From: CP2-2F sp034432555
GTDB taxonomy: Bacteria; Chloroflexota; Anaerolineae; Aggregatilineales; UBA2796
Assembly (NCBI GenBank): GCA_034432555.1
Contig: DAOUBW010000048.1
Coordinates: 186,001-250,000 of the forward strand
Direction of reading: 5' to 3'
Length of the DNA: 64,000 bases
Position numbers and translations under genes: made by a program. Of this stretch, positions 15,660-25,534 are shown in pieces (position 1 is the first letter of the stretch; the number at the start of each line of letters is the position of its first letter). The notes under the pieces are model-generated. The model searched no databases. It was not told the DNA's origin and worked only from the letters and a program-made list of their open reading frames with translations.

Positions 15660-18600
15660 ATGTATGCCCGTCCTCAAACCTACAAAGACCTAGTTGCTGC
15701 GCTTAGGATGCACCCGGACATCGGTGCTGGTGCAGAGGTGCTTGTCCAAGTGGAGTTGGTGCTTACCCTAGCCGCACAGCTGGGTTTCGACGCTGAGCCG
15801 ATCACGGTTGGCTGGGTGCTGCTCAGCCATACTACCCTTTATGATCCGCACCTGCGCCGCCTGACCCAGCAGCAACGGCACATGCTTGCCAATGCCCGCC
15901 AAATTGTACCGCTCAGTTCGCGCTTCGCATGGGAGTCGGCGCTGCTAACCTACGCAAAATTGCCTGATATGCATCGCAATTACAAGATCGGGGCGCACAG
16001 CTTGCAAGAGCAGATTATAAATGCTTGTCGCAAAAATCCGCTGCCGCACCCAGAGCATCAGGATATATACACGCAGTGCTTGATGGTTTCTCTCGATTTT
16101 GCGCGGGTTGATCAGCGCTTTCCGAAAGCCGATACGCCCTACAAATTCACTGTCTCAGATGGAAAGGGCATTCCCCAGCGTGGGACGGTGACTTTTAACG
16201 CGGAAATGATTGCGCAAGGTGATCAGCTGCCGCCGCATTGGTTAGATACACCACGTCCGCGCCAACCCTTTAGCCTAACGTGGGACGAACTGCACCAAAC
16301 CGCAGCATGGCTTGATGAACGTGAAACGCACAATGGCGAACGCACACATTGGTTGGAGGATTTTGAGAAGATACGCTTTCAGCATGTCCATCATCTCTCT
16401 GAAGAACAAGTTGAACTGGAGGATGCTGACTCACTCCACTTTGATGGCTTTCAGCATTGGGCGGGCATGGTTTCCGCAGGTAAGACCACACTCGCCAAAA
16501 TTATTGTCGCCCATATTATTCAGCATCAGATGGCTATTCGTGTCACACTGGTTGTTGGCGACACCAACACAGCGCTTCAAACTGCCCATCAGTTTAATCA
16601 GTGGTTTCGTACAGACCCTGCGACAGATACACCTGTTGCCGTGCCGATTTTAGGGCAAAGTACGCGCCAACTGCACCTTGAGCGCTTTTTGGCATCCCAA
16701 GAGTACCGTGAAGCAAGGCACGCTAATCGCGCACACTGGGGCGAGCGCTGGCTCAGTACGGTTTGCCCATTACAGGCTGCGGCAACGGGTCTCTCTGATT
16801 TGCTACCCATCGGTCGGGAACCTTGCGAACGGCTTAGCAGACCTTCAAACAAATCGAGAAGAGGCGCTGAGCAAGGCACGCCATACTTGTGTCCTTTGTT
16901 TACCACCTGCCCATCAAAGCAGCTGTATCGGGATATGCCTGACACATGGCTTTGGATCACCACACCCGGCGCGCTCTCACAATCACGGTTACCGCGCCAC
17001 CTCGAACCACGTCCCATCAAGTTAGGCGACTTGGTTTACGAGCAATCCGATTTGGTGATCTTTGATGAAGTTGAGACCGTCATGAATTGGTTTGACAATG
17101 CATTCGCCAGCACAGTCTCGCTGACCAATGGCAGTAATGGCCTGCTTGACAAGCTGGATAGAAGCGTGGCTGATTATTGGCTTGCCAACCGATCTCTGCC
17201 CACTGAACACCGCCGTTGGGTGGTCGCTGAACGCGAGACGTTGAAGGCAGTTTCGGCAACGCTGACCATGCTTGACGAACGCAGCGCAGCCGCAAACGAA
17301 GTGATTCGCCGTTGGGTAAAGCGTGGGTACTTCACGCCTAACGGGTTAGCCTTTCGCCTAGCACGCCGTCTAGCAGGGCTAAAAGAATCAGACTCAGCGG
17401 ACACGCCGCCGAATGTGCGCCAAGAAAACGAGGCTAAGACCCGCGAAGTTTTTCGGATTTTCGATGGACTTCTGAACAGCTGCTATGATCCATTACGCCA
17501 CCGTTTGCCTCAAAATGCATCCGCTGAACAGGAGATGGCGCATTCGTTGAGCGAAATTATGCAGGCGATGAACAATGCTGATGATGTTGTGGATCAAGAT
17601 ATTTTTGTGGACTGCCTGAATTGGATTGAAACCTACTTTCCAAACATGCAGGAGCAGCTTGATAACTTGCGCGCTGAGCTTGCCGCCAGCACTGCGCCCG
17701 CAGACAAAGACTACCTCCAGCATCGCCTAGACCGCACATTGGAAGATTTAGCGCACCGTCTACGCTTTGTCCTAAACGTAGCGCTTCTGGATCGGCATAT
17801 CAACATCGTTTTTAACGAATGGCACAAAAAACCGCTTGAGATAGGCGCTGAACAACCACACAGCCGTATTCCACGCAGTCTGTTAGATATTTTGCCGCTG
17901 CCACCTATGGGCAGGCAATATGGGCTATACAAACTGCCTAATCATGCTGATCCAAACTCACTGGCGCAGTTTGCTTACACCAACATTGGGCGTGCGTATC
18001 TGCTGAACTTCCACAAACTACGCACCGATTTAGATGGGCGGCGCGGTCCGAACGTGGTGGCGATGAGCGGCACTTCATACCTGCCCGACTCAACACGCTT
18101 CCATGTACCAGTGTCGCCACACGCCGTTCTACAGCCGGACTGGCGGACGAAAGCGGCGCTTAACGCCAGCCGCTTCATCTTTTTGCCGTGCTACGATAGG
18201 CGCGGCAAACCAATCACCGTTTCAGGGCAGCACGTCAAAGAAAATGCGTTATTAGCAATGATCGATGCGCTCTTGCGGGCAAGCGCCACCGAAGGTGGCC
18301 TCTTTGGTGAGGTTCTGGCGAACATTCGGCAGGGCGCACAAGATGCACCGCACTGGTGGCAAGACCGAGAACGCCTCCTGCTGTTCACAAATTCGTACAG
18401 CCAAGCCCGTGCTGTTGCCCAACGGCTTCGCGCGCAATGGCAGGCGCTGGCAGGGTTGATCTTTCAACTGGGAAAAACCAACCGCGAAGGCGAGGTTACT
18501 TCAGTGGAAGGCTTCGATGAAGCAGGTCAAATCAACCGTGTGAATATCGAGCAGTTCGCTCTGGGCAGCAGCAAAATCTTAGTCGCACCTTTAGCTGCTA

Positions 18601-19175
18601 TCGGGCGCGGTTTCAACATTCTTAACCAACATGCCACTGCTGCCTTTGGTGCGGTCTTTTTCCTCACCCGCCCCATGCCACAACCGGGTGACATGAGCGC
18701 CATCGCACAAGAGATCAATCGTTATGCCCTAGAATGGGCTGCCACTGACTCGCTTCCGTTGTGGTCAGCGCATGATGGACTATATGGGCGTGCGCTCGGC
18801 TTGCGTGAGAATGCTATGCGGTTGTGGCGTGCTATTGAAAACCGCCGTGGCTACAAAGACCTTGGCTGGCACGCTGAATTGCGGATTGATTCGCGCCGTG
18901 ATTTGGCAGCAACCACAGTTGGCATGGTCATTCAGGCAGTAGGGCGGCTTCTGCGCGGCGGAGTCCCTTTCTATGGTTACTTCACCGATGCAGCGTGGGC
19001 GCCGGAAAGCGCAAAAACTACGCAAGCAGACTTTCGGGAAACTGAGGAGACCAGCCTGCTGCAAGCAATGATGCGTGTGCTGTCCGACTATGTAGATAAA
19101 GATGACATCGGCAAGGCGTTATATGGCGAGCTTGCTGAGGCGCTCTGTACAACCGAGCGCCTAAATGGAAACTAA
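15660..19175 (+). CDS. DinG/XPD-like SF2 helicase of the pPIWI-RE cassette
   Basis: A 1171-aa superfamily 2 helicase. Residues 1-250 are an accessory domain (domain Z-like in this cassette). Walker A is GMVSAGKTT (269-277). Four cysteines (C369, C389, C411, C417) between motifs I and II match the iron-sulfur cluster position of DinG/XPD helicases. Walker B is VIFDEVE (D469, E470), a DEVE box rather than DEAH. Motif VI is QAVGRLLRGG (near 1095). It probably unwinds DNA-RNA hybrids or duplex for the pPIWI-RE protein, judged from family inference. It overlaps the outer reading frame of the next gene; the true start of that gene lies 28 bp beyond. Confidence 0.82.
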   Translation: MYARPQTYKDLVAALRMHPDIGAGAEVLVQVELVLTLAAQLGFDAEPITVGWVLLSHTTLYDPHLRRLTQQQRHMLANARQIVPLSSRFAWESALLTYAKLPDMHRNYKIGAHSLQEQIINACRKNPLPHPEHQDIYTQCLMVSLDFARVDQRFPKADTPYKFTVSDGKGIPQRGTVTFNAEMIAQGDQLPPHWLDTPRPRQPFSLTWDELHQTAAWLDERETHNGERTHWLEDFEKIRFQHVHHLSEEQVELEDADSLHFDGFQHWAGMVSAGKTTLAKIIVAHIIQHQMAIRVTLVVGDTNTALQTAHQFNQWFRTDPATDTPVAVPILGQSTRQLHLERFLASQEYREARHANRAHWGERWLSTVCPLQAAATGLSDLLPIGREPCERLSRPSNKSRRGAEQGTPYLCPLFTTCPSKQLYRDMPDTWLWITTPGALSQSRLPRHLEPRPIKLGDLVYEQSDLVIFDEVETVMNWFDNAFASTVSLTNGSNGLLDKLDRSVADYWLANRSLPTEHRRWVVAERETLKAVSATLTMLDERSAAANEVIRRWVKRGYFTPNGLAFRLARRLAGLKESDSADTPPNVRQENEAKTREVFRIFDGLLNSCYDPLRHRLPQNASAEQEMAHSLSEIMQAMNNADDVVDQDIFVDCLNWIETYFPNMQEQLDNLRAELAASTAPADKDYLQHRLDRTLEDLAHRLRFVLNVALLDRHINIVFNEWHKKPLEIGAEQPHSRIPRSLLDILPLPPMGRQYGLYKLPNHADPNSLAQFAYTNIGRAYLLNFHKLRTDLDGRRGPNVVAMSGTSYLPDSTRFHVPVSPHAVLQPDWRTKAALNASRFIFLPCYDRRGKPITVSGQHVKENALLAMIDALLRASATEGGLFGEVLANIRQGAQDAPHWWQDRERLLLFTNSYSQARAVAQRLRAQWQALAGLIFQLGKTNREGEVTSVEGFDEAGQINRVNIEQFALGSSKILVAPLAAIGRGFNILNQHATAAFGAVFFLTRPMPQPGDMSAIAQEINRYALEWAATDSLPLWSAHDGLYGRALGLRENAMRLWRAIENRRGYKDLGWHAELRIDSRRDLAATTVGMVIQAVGRLLRGGVPFYGYFTDAAWAPESAKTTQADFRETEETSLLQAMMRVLSDYVDKDDIGKALYGELAEALCTTERLNGN

Positions 19176-19203
19176 GGCGCATCCGTTAAGGAAGATAAAC
19201 CAC

Positions 19204-22071
19204 ATGCCGCGTAAAAATCAACCGCCGCTTTTGCCCGCACGCATGGCGGTGAATTGGGAACGGCTCAGTCAATATCGGTTCGCTTCTTTAGTCTTTCCCT
19301 ATGCGAAGGCATTGGATGGCTATATTAAGCGTATCCAAGATATTGCCAAACACAACGGTGTAGCGCTGGAAGCGCGCCATTACCCAGCATGGCGGCTGTT
19401 GAACAATGCCATCATGGCGTGTGCACCGGGCATAATCTATGCTTCTGAAGGCACTGGTGTGCAGCGCAATATGTTGGCATTTCACAACCCAACCCTCACC
19501 CTAGACGAGCAGTATCCATCTGTGGAGCAGCTCTGTGAATTAATTACGTTGTGGCTGCCGATGTGGCGCTCGAACGCTGGGCTGCCTAGCTTGCTTGGCA
19601 ATGCTGAGCAAGCGGCATGGGACGAACTGCAAGCAGCTTTAGATCAGCCTGAAACCGACTGGCTGATCAATAACGCGGCGATAAGCCCTAACCATCCCTT
19701 TGTCTATTCAGCGCTTCCCGCCGTGCTTGCCGAAATGCTCAACGGGCACAGCACACAGCTTAGCGGCAACACGGCTCAGAAACCAATCCGTTGGCGCAAG
19801 GCAAACAGCGGTGAGCAAAAAGGCGTCTATTTGGTCAGCCAGCCTTACTACCGTGAATATTTTGAGGAAGGTGAAGATGGTTCAGCTACCAAGCAGTCGG
19901 GCTACTTTGTCTATCGCCTTCAATTTAGCCTGCAAACCCAAGCCGCCCGCATTGAACCTTGGATTTTTGTGAAGGTGGGAATGCAGCGCTTTCCACACCT
20001 TCCCTTTAAGAAGGATGTTCATCACCGCCGCAAAAACTTGAATGTGCTTGTGGGCTTCAACCGCAGCGCAATGCGTCCAGATGGGCAAAAACGCCATCAG
20101 TGGGAGCGTGATACAACCCTAGTCACCCTGCCAATTCATCTCCGTGAAAAACGCTGGGCAGATAATCTGGCTGACTTGCTGAATGAGTACAGTGTAGGTG
20201 AATTGGCAAATGCGGAAGATGTACTCAAAAATCCCACTACCTTTGGCAATCTTGAGGATCGCCCTAATTGGATTAACGACGAATACTACCTGATCCATGC
20301 TGAAGGGCGCAAATATGGCGAGTCAGGGCAAGGGCGTAACCATGGTGTGCCGCTTGGCTTTACCCTAACCGAGTTCACCGACCTGCTGGAACAAATCTTT
20401 GCACAACTAGACGGCGTTCTCATCCCTGATCACCCATTCGCAGCAGATGATGCTCAAATGCCCAAAAAAGTGCCATTCATCCTTCGTTCCGCCGAATGGC
20501 TGGGTAACAAGAAGCGGTTAACGCTAAGGTACTCCGCAATTCACGAGGCGCTTCAGCGTGCTGTGCAGCATACCCACCGCCCTAATCTTGATATTGCCAT
20601 CTTTCATACAACCTCGCATTTTGCCGAGAGGGTAACTCAACAAGTGCGAAGCATTCTCGGCTTGGCAGAGGGCGAGCTATTGCCTGCCCGTCTTTGTTTA
20701 CATCAGAAAGTCGTCTCATTAACGCTCCATGCACCACTCGATTCGGGCAACCTGAACCCGCAAGATCATTTCAATCCGAACCGCTCTAGGGATTTCCACA
20801 AGCAATGGTCAGACCAGATGCGGGATAGTCACAAAGCCAAACGTGAGGCATGGAAAGCAGCCTTTGAGGGCATCGCGTGGCGTCCCGATGCACATCGTCT
20901 CGCTATCATCGAATCACACTATAAAATTTCAAAGGCACACGAATCCCAGCAAATTAAGGGGGCAGTGCGTGATGCTGCTTGCCGCGCAGGCGTTTTATCA
21001 CAGTTTCTTGGTTCCTTATCATCAAGCAGCACAGATAAGCTGACAGCTCCAGCAAGAGGACGGCTGGAGAACGCTGTGCTAGACTTGCTCATCCGCCAGA
21101 CCGCTGCACTATATGGCGCACCGAGTGATTTGTACGTGCAAGTTGCCAAAATGCCGCCGCACATCGCCCGGACGATGGATGTGATCGCTTTTGTGCGCCA
21201 CCAAACCAACAATCCCGATTTGAAAATACGTTATGCGTTGGCTGTGCGATTACGCTGTGATGGTAGCGTAGATGTGCTGCTGCCAAATCAAGATAAGCGA
21301 TGGATTCCTTATGTGGAGGCATCTGCGGTGCTTGGTCGGCTTTTCTCCGAGTCACGTTCGGCAACACGAAAGAACAGCAGGCAGCACGCGCTCCACCTAA
21401 GTAACCGTCAAATGATGCAGTTTGTCTCAACGGTGCTCACCAAACGCCTAGAGCGCCCAACGCTTGCCGTGATCAAAGCGAATGGCTGGCGCGATGCACG
21501 TGCCGTCGGCGATAACGATCCGTTGTGGATACAGTTGCGAAATTCTGATCTGCCCAAGTCACGCCACATTTTAGATTTTGGCAGGCTAGGCAAATTTAGA
21601 CGGCAAGATGAGGCTGTGAGCAACCTGCTTGGTGTGGTGCGCCTTCGCTATGATGCAGAAACACCACAATATACCACGACCACAATGTGGTCGGTTGATG
21701 GTGTAACCATTGAGGATGTCCCTAATCTAAGCGGTTATGTGGATGACAGTGTGGCGGAATTAACCCACTATTTCTCGGTAGCAGGTGTCTCTAAACTGCA
21801 ACGCCGGCAAAAAGCGCGCAAACACCGCTTTGTTTACAAGATGACGCAGCATGAAGCATTGGCGTTCCGCCACGCCCAGTTAGTGGAAATGGTGCCGTTT
21901 TTTGTTCATCCCGATCTGCAAAGCCGCGAATATCAGTGCGCCCTGTGCCGCTGCATTCACTTTTTGCGGGTGGCGCCGGCGTTTAAGTCGGGCGAGGTGT
22001 TACTACCTTATCCAATGCATCTGGGCGAGGCATTGATCGAGGATTTGTTGTGCATTGTGGGTTTAGATTAA
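19204..22071 (+). CDS. pPIWI-RE protein (prokaryotic PIWI/Argonaute-like)
   Basis: Central protein of the cassette, 955 aa. The N-terminal about 440 residues correspond to the family's X domain. A MID-like segment follows with the diagnostic pattern LAIIES (E570), then KGAVRDAACRAGVLSQFLG (K585, R589, Q600). The C-terminal PIWI/RNase H-like domain has RYALAVRLRCDGSVDV, RWIPYVEAS, RPTLAVIKANGWR, LVEMVP and the terminal block LRVAPAF..LLPYPMHLGEAL. The family is thought to bind a guide or R-loop and to restrict invading DNA. The start is set at the ATG 9 nt after AAGGAAG (19188-19194); the ATG at 19165 overlaps the helicase and lacks such a site. Whether the RNase H site is catalytic is unclear. 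Only 22 bp separate it from cas8. Confidence 0.85.
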   Translation: MPRKNQPPLLPARMAVNWERLSQYRFASLVFPYAKALDGYIKRIQDIAKHNGVALEARHYPAWRLLNNAIMACAPGIIYASEGTGVQRNMLAFHNPTLTLDEQYPSVEQLCELITLWLPMWRSNAGLPSLLGNAEQAAWDELQAALDQPETDWLINNAAISPNHPFVYSALPAVLAEMLNGHSTQLSGNTAQKPIRWRKANSGEQKGVYLVSQPYYREYFEEGEDGSATKQSGYFVYRLQFSLQTQAARIEPWIFVKVGMQRFPHLPFKKDVHHRRKNLNVLVGFNRSAMRPDGQKRHQWERDTTLVTLPIHLREKRWADNLADLLNEYSVGELANAEDVLKNPTTFGNLEDRPNWINDEYYLIHAEGRKYGESGQGRNHGVPLGFTLTEFTDLLEQIFAQLDGVLIPDHPFAADDAQMPKKVPFILRSAEWLGNKKRLTLRYSAIHEALQRAVQHTHRPNLDIAIFHTTSHFAERVTQQVRSILGLAEGELLPARLCLHQKVVSLTLHAPLDSGNLNPQDHFNPNRSRDFHKQWSDQMRDSHKAKREAWKAAFEGIAWRPDAHRLAIIESHYKISKAHESQQIKGAVRDAACRAGVLSQFLGSLSSSSTDKLTAPARGRLENAVLDLLIRQTAALYGAPSDLYVQVAKMPPHIARTMDVIAFVRHQTNNPDLKIRYALAVRLRCDGSVDVLLPNQDKRWIPYVEASAVLGRLFSESRSATRKNSRQHALHLSNRQMMQFVSTVLTKRLERPTLAVIKANGWRDARAVGDNDPLWIQLRNSDLPKSRHILDFGRLGKFRRQDEAVSNLLGVVRLRYDAETPQYTTTTMWSVDGVTIEDVPNLSGYVDDSVAELTHYFSVAGVSKLQRRQKARKHRFVYKMTQHEALAFRHAQLVEMVPFFVHPDLQSREYQCALCRCIHFLRVAPAFKSGEVLLPYPMHLGEALIEDLLCIVGLD

Positions 22072-22093
22072 GTTAGGAGGGAATCATCAACCG

Positions 22094-23584
22094 ATGCTGG
22101 AATTAACCAACCATGTGTTAGTGGATGTTGGCATTCACACCATCACTGCCTTTGCCGGCGTACAGTCGCCAGCGCAGGTTACACCGCAGCACCTAGATGC
22201 CATCGCTGATCAATTGGCGCAGATTTATTCAACGGGCATTGGGCGCAGCTTATCGCAAGGCATTGTCTTTCCGAACTCTGGCTTCACGCAGGCAGCCTTT
22301 GATAAGCCCGAGTTTGCCTACAAGCGCCGTGCATGGGCAGATTTGGTGCTGCGCGGACATCAACACCTTGATCTAGAGCCAATTATGAATGCCCTTGGCA
22401 AGCCTGAGTACCGTGCGATGGTGCTGCGCGGTACCGCAGATGCACCGTTATGTGTCTTCACGGGCAAGCCCGCCTATCTGCGCGTCAGCCGTGATATGTT
22501 CCCGATGCTCAACGGGCGCGGTGTCATCAATTTTAGCGGGCTTGGCACGGCAGGCGTGCCGGTGAGCGATGTGGCACTGCTGGCAATCCATGCCATGCCG
22601 CTTGGCTGTGTGATCAGCCAAGGGCGCCTGTTGGCAGTCGAGAGCGATGATTCAGAGATCACCTTTGGCATTGTGCGCCGCAACTACGAAAAAAATGTCG
22701 CTTTCCTGAATTTGGCGGCACAAGGCAACATGACGGGCTTTCCTAACATCTCATCCTTCAAAACGCGCCTGATTGACCTGCTAGTCAGCGTGGTTGAGGA
22801 GCTAAGCGGCGGCGACTATGAATATCGCATTCCATCGCTCACTGCCTACCACTTCTCCAACAGTGGGCAAGATGCCAAGATGGATATCTACAGCCTGCCA
22901 TCGTCTGTTGTCGCCTTCGTGCGACAAGCAAACCTGGGATCGCGCCGCGCTGCCTGGCAGGAAATTGTTAAGCGTGCCTGGCAACAGGAGAAAGGAGAGC
23001 AAGAGGAACTTCAAGAGGAAAGACCAAAGATCACACGGCGCAACTTCCTCTACGAAGACTTATTCAGCCTGCCACAGAACGCACGCGCCTTCCTGCGTAC
23101 CTACATTTTGCGCCAGCCACTGAAGGCGCTCAAAAACGATGTGCGCGGCACCTATGATCTGCGCCGTGAAAGCGATTTGGTCTCTTGGGAGATCACCGAT
23201 CTGTTTCTAAGGAGGATGATGAATATGGAAAAAGCACGCATTGATAAAATCCGCGAACTGGGCGATAGCCTTTCTAAATACATCAGCCAGCACGATGATC
23301 GCCGCCTGCTGAGAGCGTTATACCAAGCTAAAGACTACCGCGCCTTCCGCATCAACTTGCTGCGCGCCATCTCCACACATCGCGGCGGTGAGGAACCACT
23401 CGTCCCCTTTGATACCTACATCAAGGTGTTCGAGGAAAACGATGAATTTGAGCGGACGGACTGGAATCTGGCGCGTGATCTGCTGCTCATCCGCGTTTTT
23501 GAGCAGCTCCACCACGCCCACAAGCTTGATGAGCTTGCTGATGCCCTTGAACCCGAAAGTGCGACGGAAACAAACGCTGAGTAA
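22094..23584 (+). CDS. cas8: Type I-B Cascade large subunit, Cas8/Cst1-like
   Basis: Predicted large subunit of the crRNA-guided surveillance complex, which recognises the PAM and recruits Cas3. It has 496 aa, with the Cst1-like layout: GIHTITAFAGV near the N-terminus, CVFTGKPAYLRVSRDMFPML (a degenerate remnant of the zinc-finger segment), GVPVSDVALLAIHAMPLGC, and a helical C-terminal half that could act as the small subunit. The paired CXXC motifs that name the Cst1 family are not present; only isolated Cys remain. The assignment rests partly on its position directly before cas7 and cas5. TAGGAGGG lies 12 nt upstream of the ATG. A Lys/Glu-rich loop sits around residues 295-320. Confidence 0.78.
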   Translation: MLELTNHVLVDVGIHTITAFAGVQSPAQVTPQHLDAIADQLAQIYSTGIGRSLSQGIVFPNSGFTQAAFDKPEFAYKRRAWADLVLRGHQHLDLEPIMNALGKPEYRAMVLRGTADAPLCVFTGKPAYLRVSRDMFPMLNGRGVINFSGLGTAGVPVSDVALLAIHAMPLGCVISQGRLLAVESDDSEITFGIVRRNYEKNVAFLNLAAQGNMTGFPNISSFKTRLIDLLVSVVEELSGGDYEYRIPSLTAYHFSNSGQDAKMDIYSLPSSVVAFVRQANLGSRRAAWQEIVKRAWQQEKGEQEELQEERPKITRRNFLYEDLFSLPQNARAFLRTYILRQPLKALKNDVRGTYDLRRESDLVSWEITDLFLRRMMNMEKARIDKIRELGDSLSKYISQHDDRRLLRALYQAKDYRAFRINLLRAISTHRGGEEPLVPFDTYIKVFEENDEFERTDWNLARDLLLIRVFEQLHHAHKLDELADALEPESATETNAE

Positions 23585-23616
23585 CAAACGACCCTACTTT
23601 GAAAGGATATTCGATC

Positions 23617-24696
23617 ATGGCTTATTTAACCGTACTGCTCATTATTGATGCGCCAGCCAGCGCACTGAACAACTCTGGCGAGGACATCCCCAATGCACGC
23701 ACCCAAAATACTACCGCCGTCAAATTCATCCAGAAACGCGGCAGTGGCAGCTATCCTTACGTCTCGGCACAGGCATACCGCCGTTGGTTGCGCCGTTCGC
23801 TGGAGCAAGACCCACAAGGTTGGGTGATGTCACCCGTTTACCGTGAGGAAAAGGTGGCATACACGGATGCCAACCCGATCGACTATTGGGATGATGATTT
23901 GCTTGGCTATATGCGTGCGCCGGGCAGCAAGGCGAAGAAAGCGCGCCAAGACGATGAGGCGTTCAAGGGCATGACGCCGATGGGTGAGGAGAAGGACGAC
24001 GGCAACGCGCTCACGCGCATGTCGCCCTTGCGGGTCAGCACCTTTGTCGCGGTTGCACCTGTGATTTTAACCGCCGATTTTGGCGTGATGGCGCGCCAAG
24101 AAGGTGATCCGGCGCCCTTTGAGCATCAGTTCTACCGTGCCACGCTGCAAGGGCTGCTCTCGCTGGACTTGGCGAATGCCGGCGTGTTCACCTACAGCCG
24201 CCGCACCGGCTACCAAAACATAGATAGCATCCGCCGCAAGCTGGCAGAGGACGCAGGGCTGGAACACATTCCGCAAGAACGCGCCTACCGCTTGCCACTG
24301 GCAGAGCGCGTGCGCCGTGTGCGCCGCCTGATCGAGGCGCTGCCCTTGGTGCAGGGCGGTGCCAAACAAACGCTGCACTACACAGATGTTTCGCCGGTGG
24401 TGGCAATTGCAGCCATCACGCGCTATGGCAATCATCCGTTTAACTACCTGTTTAGCGAGAAGGATGGCGCAGCCTTCTTCAACCATGAGGCGTTTGAGAA
24501 AACCGTCCGCAGCAGCCGTGATCAGTTCCTTTCACCGATTTGCATCGGATGGCGTCCCGGCTATGCACCAGAGCAAGAGGCAAAGCTGGATCAGCTTGCC
24601 GAAGACGTGAGCGGATTGCTCTACCGTGGCACACCTTTAGAGGTGTTCCGTGCGCTCTCTGAGGCGCTGGCAGAAAATTCGGGATGGCTTGATTAG
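23617..24696 (+). CDS. cas7: Cascade backbone subunit Cas7 (Cst2/DevR type)
   Basis: RAMP protein that polymerises along the crRNA. About 359 aa. The N-terminal strand AYLTVLLIIDAPASALNNSG and the following AVKFIQKRG..YPYVSAQAYRRWLRRSL are the DevR/Cst2 signature. LRVSTFVAVAPVILTADFGVMAR and GLLSLDLANAGVFTYSRRTGYQN form the core, and the C-terminus is helical. The TTG at 23599 is too early; the ATG at 23617 follows GAAAGGA by 9 nt. It is followed by cas5 after 12 bp. Confidence 0.92.
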   Translation: MAYLTVLLIIDAPASALNNSGEDIPNARTQNTTAVKFIQKRGSGSYPYVSAQAYRRWLRRSLEQDPQGWVMSPVYREEKVAYTDANPIDYWDDDLLGYMRAPGSKAKKARQDDEAFKGMTPMGEEKDDGNALTRMSPLRVSTFVAVAPVILTADFGVMARQEGDPAPFEHQFYRATLQGLLSLDLANAGVFTYSRRTGYQNIDSIRRKLAEDAGLEHIPQERAYRLPLAERVRRVRRLIEALPLVQGGAKQTLHYTDVSPVVAIAAITRYGNHPFNYLFSEKDGAAFFNHEAFEKTVRSSRDQFLSPICIGWRPGYAPEQEAKLDQLAEDVSGLLYRGTPLEVFRALSEALAENSGWLD

Positions 24697-24708
24697 GAGC
24701 GCTTCACA

Positions 24709-25434
24709 ATGAGCGAAACAACGCGCCAAGTGGTGAAGGTGGTGCTGAAAGGTGCGGTGACATCCTTTCGCTATCCACACTTTGTGCAGCAGGTGCAGCC
24801 GACCTATGAAATGCCGCCGCCTTCCACCATCTATGGGCATTTGTGTAGTGCGGTTGGCAAGCGCGACTTGGAGGCGCGTGAAGCAGTAACCTTTGCCCTG
24901 CATTTCACCTATGAGGCAAAGTTCAGGGATTTGGAACATATTCACCTTGATACACCGTACTTGCAGGCGAATCCGTTTCAGCGGGAGCTGCTGTTCAACC
25001 CAAAACTCACGTTGTACGTCTCGCCTGTCAGCTACTTGGAATATTTCCTGAATCCGCGCTATCCGGTGGCGTTAGGGCGCTCACAGGACTTGATGACTTA
25101 CGAATCGGTGAAAGAAGTTACCCTTCACCGTGCAGAGACGGCGTACTTTGAGCATACCCTGATCCCACAAACCTACGCTGTCTTGTTTCGGCGCACCATC
25201 GCCGTAACAATGGCGAAGTTCATTGATCCGTACACGCGCCAGCCAAGCTGGGGACAGTATGCAATCCTCAAGGATCGGGTTAAATATCCGGATGAGGAGT
25301 TGCCTGATATGCCACTGCTGCCGGAAGATACGCCACCGCCTGAAGTGTGGGTGGATTTAGATGTGAATGATGAAGAACCATACACCACCTATGATGGTCT
25401 CTATCGTGGGCTAATTTTCCATCGTTTCGCCTAA
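24709..25434 (+). CDS. cas5: Cascade subunit Cas5 (Cas5t-like)
   Basis: RAMP protein that caps the 5' handle of the crRNA. 241 aa. The N-terminal strand VKVVLKGAVTSFRYPHF and QPTYEMPPPSTIYGHLCSAVG are the classic Cas5 signature, with the latter loop conserved across type I Cas5. The C-terminal TYDGLYRGLIFHRF closes the fold. TAGGAGC overlaps the cas7 stop and serves as the ribosome-binding site. A strong hairpin begins 6 bp after the stop. Confidence 0.92.
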   Translation: MSETTRQVVKVVLKGAVTSFRYPHFVQQVQPTYEMPPPSTIYGHLCSAVGKRDLEAREAVTFALHFTYEAKFRDLEHIHLDTPYLQANPFQRELLFNPKLTLYVSPVSYLEYFLNPRYPVALGRSQDLMTYESVKEVTLHRAETAYFEHTLIPQTYAVLFRRTIAVTMAKFIDPYTRQPSWGQYAILKDRVKYPDEELPDMPLLPEDTPPPEVWVDLDVNDEEPYTTYDGLYRGLIFHRFA

Positions 25435-25439
25435 GCATT

Positions 25440-25475
25440 AGGGCGTGCGTCAAAGCGCTTTTTGACGCACGCCCT
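25440..25475 (+). other. 15-bp perfect hairpin between cas5 and cas3
   Basis: Arms AGGGCGTGCGTCAAA (25440-25454) and TTTGACGCACGCCCT (25461-25475) pair perfectly, with the loop GCGCTT. No T-run follows, so it is not a plain intrinsic terminator. It could protect the upstream Cascade mRNA end, partly attenuate cas3, or be an RNA-processing site. Confidence 0.8.
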
Positions 25476-25534
25476 TCCGCCCTGATGAGTGGTGCCTGCC
25501 AAGCGTGCTGAAAGGAGCGTTGTCCATAATCCCG

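Noticed and set aside
16464..16490. Whether the helicase could be a restriction translocase instead
   Set aside because: The four Cys between motifs I and II and the DEVE box fit DinG/XPD, and the neighbours fit the pPIWI-RE cassette.
25440..25475. Hairpin as a lone CRISPR repeat
   Set aside because: Single copy, 36 bp fully palindromic, and no second copy in the window.
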